34,238 nt of DNA from an uncultured Propionibacteriaceae bacterium. GTDB taxonomy: Bacteria > Actinomycetota > Actinomycetes > Propionibacteriales > Propionibacteriaceae. The notes beneath the pieces are model-generated. The model was not told the origin of the DNA. It was given only the letters and a program-made list of their open reading frames with translations, and made no database searches. The DNA lies in the NCBI GenBank assembly GCA_938012815.1, contig CALLVV010000075.1, forward strand, positions 1 through 34,238. The letters are read 5' to 3'. The number at the start of each line of letters is the position of its first letter. Position 1 is the stretch's first letter. The position numbers and the translations under genes were made by a program. Shown here piece by piece: positions 32,079 through 34,238 of this stretch.

Positions 32079-32648
32079 TCAATTTTTATGGTCGTTTTCC
32101 TTTTCCTGAGGCTGATTGACATGGTCCGGCCTCGCGGGATGGTCCTCGACGAAGCGCAGGTACGGCCATTCGAGCACCGCGCGAGGTGTGTCAATCACGG
32201 TTTCTACCTCCAGCTGCTCATCCGTCACCGAGTACTCGGCCATCACGTCCCGGATGTAGTACTCGAGGTTGATGAGCGGCGACACCAGCCAAGCGCGCTC
32301 GAATGTCCCGACGGGCGTGTCGCACAGGGAGAAGTAGGCACCAATGCTGCTCGCGAGTAGGCCGACCTCGGTCGACTGGCTGCGGGCCAACTGCGCGAAC
32401 GCCCTCACCTCGGGATTCGCCGCCATGGCGGTGAACGCCTTGTCGTCCTGGCGATCACCATGGGTGGGCAGATCGAAGGTGATCAGCTGGTCGCCTCGCG
32501 ACGCAATCACGTCACCGCACTGTGACATGACGGGATCGAGTTTGTTCGAGAACTGGCCGTGCACGCCGACAATGGCTCGCCCACCGGGTTTTCCCCACCT
32601 CAGGGCGGGAATTCCGTCAAGGACGAATTTTTCCGGCTGACTGCGCAT
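32079..32648 (-). pseudogene. Alpha/beta hydrolase, truncated at the 3' end
   Basis: A 189-aa product whose first ~170 residues follow an alpha/beta hydrolase: VGVHGQFSNKLDPV (oxyanion region), LITFDLPTHGDR, and the nucleophile elbow LLASSIGAYFS with Ser about residue 101. RAWLVSPLINLEYYI and LEWPYLRFVEDHP come after. At that point family members continue for another ~70 residues carrying the catalytic Asp and His. Here the sequence turns into RPDHVNQPQEKENDHKN and stops. The catalytic triad is therefore incomplete and the gene is probably dead. The start ATG 32648 has AAGGAGAG upstream, within the end of the preceding small gene. The break lies next to the low-GC stretch before the sugar operon. 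Confidence 0.7.
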
Positions 32649-32651
32649 GGA

Positions 32652-32819
32652 TTATCTCTCCTTCGGGCCAAGAAACTCCCGGGAACGGTTCCACTCGGTG
32701 TTGACCACGAGATCGTCGGGAAATCCGACCTCATTGAGTAGGGCGATGGCCTGTGGAAGGAACGCAACATCCGAGGCGACGTGTACTGGACTGGGGCGGA
32801 GGACGGATGCTGTGGACAT
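32652..32819 (-). CDS. Small 55-aa protein between the antitoxin and hydrolase genes
   Basis: The minus-strand frame from ATG 32819 to TAA 32652 reads STASVLRPSPVHVASDVAFL, then PQAIALLNEVGF and LVVNTEWNRSREFLGPKER. It starts 8 bp after the antitoxin stop and ends 3 bp before the hydrolase ATG, whose ribosome binding site lies in its last codons. This spacing argues for a real operon member. No clear ribosome binding site precedes it, so translation may be coupled to the antitoxin gene. It has no PIN-domain signature and the family is not recognised. It could be a whole small protein or the stub of a longer one. Confidence 0.5.
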   Translation of the reverse strand: MSTASVLRPSPVHVASDVAFLPQAIALLNEVGFPDDLVVNTEWNRSREFLGPKER

Positions 32820-32827
32820 GGGTCGGT

Positions 32828-33133
32828 TCAGTCGGCCGGTGGTTCGTAGGACAGGCCCGGTATTTCGAGGCGCCTGCTTCCGCCTCCCGGTTCCGGGACG
32901 CGCAGCACTCGCCAGGCCTCTCCTTCCAGGACGTCGAGGCCTTCGAGGTCCACGCCTCCGGCATCGGAAAACTCGTGGTGCACCGCCACGGGGGTGCTCT
33001 CCTCGGGCAGTCCCACTGCCGCGTCAAGGATCGCCCGGACCTCGGCTTCAACGGATCGACCGTTCTCGGCGGCTTGGCGTAGCAGGCGGGCGTGGGTGCG
33101 TTCGTTCAGTCGCTGGATCGTCAACGTGCTCAT
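32828..33133 (-). CDS. FitA/VapB-like ribbon-helix-helix antitoxin (orphan)
   Basis: A 101-aa protein. The first ~40 residues are a classic FitA-type ribbon-helix-helix DNA-binding domain: STLTIQRLNERTHARLLRQA, then AENGRSVEAEVRAILDAAV. The C-terminal ~60 residues (DLEGLDVLEGEAWRVLRVPE, then RRLEIPGLSYEPPAD) would be the toxin-neutralising tail. FitA/VapB proteins pair with a PIN-domain RNase toxin encoded immediately downstream and autorepress the operon. No PIN gene is present here; the next gene encodes a 55-aa unknown. The ATG at 33133 is chosen for the start of the domain; a longer in-frame extension to 33340 is shadow of the RCC1 gene. Confidence 0.82.
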   Translation of the reverse strand: MSTLTIQRLNERTHARLLRQAAENGRSVEAEVRAILDAAVGLPEESTPVAVHHEFSDAGGVDLEGLDVLEGEAWRVLRVPEPGGGSRRLEIPGLSYEPPAD

Positions 33134-33200
33134 CAGGCCGCCTCCTGGCAGCAAGATTACTTTCCGTCGTTCACGGGTTTCGCCCGCCGGGAGCCGGGAA

Positions 33201-34037
33201 TCATCCGAGACGCCAGGACCCGACCTCGAGCTGGCCGTGGCTGTTGTTGCCGGTCGCCACGACCGTGCCATCGGCGCGAAGCCCCACGGTGTGGGTTGCA
33301 CCTGCTGCGACGGCCACGATGTCGCGCCAGCCGTGCACATCGCACTGGCCGGAATCCGATCTGCCGGCTGCGACCACGGTGCCGTCGGTTCTCACGCCGA
33401 CGCTGTGATAGCTGCCCGCCGCGACTGCGACGATCCCCGTCCACTGCTCGCAGCCGGCCCAGAACTCCGGACATCCGGCCGCACGAACAGCACCACCCCT
33501 CGTCAACCCCAGGGTGTGGAGATACCCCGCGGCAACTGCGCGAATCCGGGTCCAGTGCTGTACCTCGCACTGGCCCGCGGCGTTGTTGCCGGCCGCGCGG
33601 ACGGTACCGTCCGCGTGAACCGCAACCGTGTGCCAATCACCGCAGCTGACATCCGTCACCTCACGCCAGTCCTCGACGCGCAGCTGCCCCTCGACGGCGC
33701 GGCCCGCCGCGACCAATGATCCGTCACCACACAGGCCCACGCTGAATCTCCATCCCGCGGCCACCGCGATGATGTCCTGCCAGTCCTGGACATCGCACTG
33801 CCCCTGGGCGTTCCAGCCGCATGCCAGGACCGTTCCGTCGATGCGAAGCCCCAGCGTGTGGGATTTACCGGTGTTGCCGGCCACGTGGACGTCGCCCGCC
33901 GCGACCGCGACAACGTCTCGCCACAGCGACGTCCGGCACTCCCCGCCGGAATCTGTTCCGGTCGCGACCGCGGTGCCGTCGGGGAGACACCCCACTGTGT
34001 GTCGTCGCCCGGCTGCCAATGGATGACGAACTGGCAC
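33201..34037 (-). CDS. RCC1-repeat protein, predicted seven-bladed beta-propeller
   Basis: A 278-aa protein built almost entirely of about seven repeats of 36-48 residues. The pattern is HTVGLRxDGTVVAxGxNxxGQCDVxxWxDIVAVAAG, the RCC1/alpha-tubulin-suppressor repeat. Seven blades would close a propeller. The GTG at 34037 is preferred because AAGGAGG lies 5 nt upstream; an ATG at 34070 would place that ribosome binding site inside the gene. There is no signal peptide, membrane helix or enzymatic domain, so it is probably a cytoplasmic binding scaffold. The target is unknown. It is encoded on the minus strand 67 bp before the antitoxin gene. Confidence 0.88.
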   Translation of the reverse strand: MPVRHPLAAGRRHTVGCLPDGTAVATGTDSGGECRTSLWRDVVAVAAGDVHVAGNTGKSHTLGLRIDGTVLACGWNAQGQCDVQDWQDIIAVAAGWRFSVGLCGDGSLVAAGRAVEGQLRVEDWREVTDVSCGDWHTVAVHADGTVRAAGNNAAGQCEVQHWTRIRAVAAGYLHTLGLTRGGAVRAAGCPEFWAGCEQWTGIVAVAAGSYHSVGVRTDGTVVAAGRSDSGQCDVHGWRDIVAVAAGATHTVGLRADGTVVATGNNSHGQLEVGSWRLG

Positions 34038-34088
34038 GGCGACCTCCTTCACGACCGGTTCCCTGGCCATTTTCCCAGCAAGTCGAAT

Positions 34089-34133
34089 GGTTGCGCTTGT
34101 CTACCCGTCGTGTGCTTGCGCTGTAGCGCTGGC
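34089..34133 (+). repeat. Dispersed ~45-bp intergenic repeat, copy C
   Basis: It begins GGTTGCGCTTGTC and ends with the block TGCTTGCGCTGTAGCGCTGG. The last 22 bp differ from copy A (2912-2955) at one base. It lies upstream of the RCC1 gene. The rest of the window end (34134-34238) shows no supported gene. Confidence 0.6.
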
Positions 34134-34238
34134 GGATGACGGGGTGGACTGGCGTTTCCGTCGGCGGATGGCTGTGTTGCCTTCCTCCCCCGGGCACGAA
34201 ACGCGGAAGAAAAATGGTTCAACGTCGTGTGGCGACGT

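Noticed and set aside
31590..32109. Possible plus-strand gene in the low-GC stretch
   Set aside because: Most of it overlaps the GT2 gene in antisense, there is no ribosome binding site, and its unique part shows no recognisable domain.
1..34238. tRNA or rRNA genes
   Set aside because: No tRNA-like or rRNA-like segment was recognised in any gene-free stretch by eye.

Overview
This is high-GC DNA with tightly packed genes, many 4-bp ATGA/GTGA start/stop overlaps, frequent GTG/TTG starts and an actinobacterial (ESX-like) type VII secretion locus. It suggests an Actinomycetota chromosome. A Propionibacteriaceae-like organism is a guess from the general flavour; no rRNA or other marker is present to fix the taxon.

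Layout. (1) 1-204: the tail of a surface-type protein ending in LPRTGA, then a strong terminator. (2) 383-12487: the type VII secretion (T7SS) locus. A minus-strand operon (9747 to 3022) encodes a one-helix membrane protein, EccD, a degenerate MinD-like ATPase and a three-ATPase-domain EccC. Two paralogous plus-strand genes, each a Pro-rich protein with a MinD/ParA-type ATPase (EspI-like), flank it (474-2195 and 9883-11503). They share a nearly identical promoter. The second is frameshifted by a run of seven G exactly in its Walker A motif. Two WXG100-sized proteins follow; neither has a canonical WXG. EccB, EccE and mycosin are not seen in the window. (3) 12488-13906: insertion-sequence debris, namely an ISL3-like transposase relic into which a 904-bp IS5-family element with 3-bp target duplications inserted. 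(4) 13907-16873: a lower-GC, translationally coupled minus-strand cassette of an LpqN-like protein, a small WXG/DUF6507-like protein and a 446-aa putative T7SS effector with a Gly-rich membrane segment and 11-residue tandem repeats at its C-terminus.

(5) 17175-31751: a surface or exopolysaccharide region. It holds a secreted GH16 glycanase, four GT2 glycosyltransferases, a GT14/core-2-type transferase, a Wzx-like flippase and a large polytopic membrane protein. A seven-gene coupled operon (31751 to 25086) encodes a nucleotidyltransferase, a PIG-L deacetylase, an NAD-dependent epimerase, two TylCIII-type C-methyltransferase homologues and two glycosyltransferases. This looks like synthesis and transfer of a modified, possibly C-methyl-branched, sugar.

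(6) 32079-34037: a minus-strand group with a seven-repeat RCC1-like propeller, an orphan FitA-like ribbon-helix-helix antitoxin, a 55-codon gene and a 3'-truncated alpha/beta hydrolase. A ~45-bp intergenic repeat occurs three times (2912, 17029, 34089), near the boundaries between these modules.

The best candidates for something undescribed are the minimal T7SS with three MinD-like ATPases and a possible poly-G switch, the effector cassette, and the branched-sugar operon.
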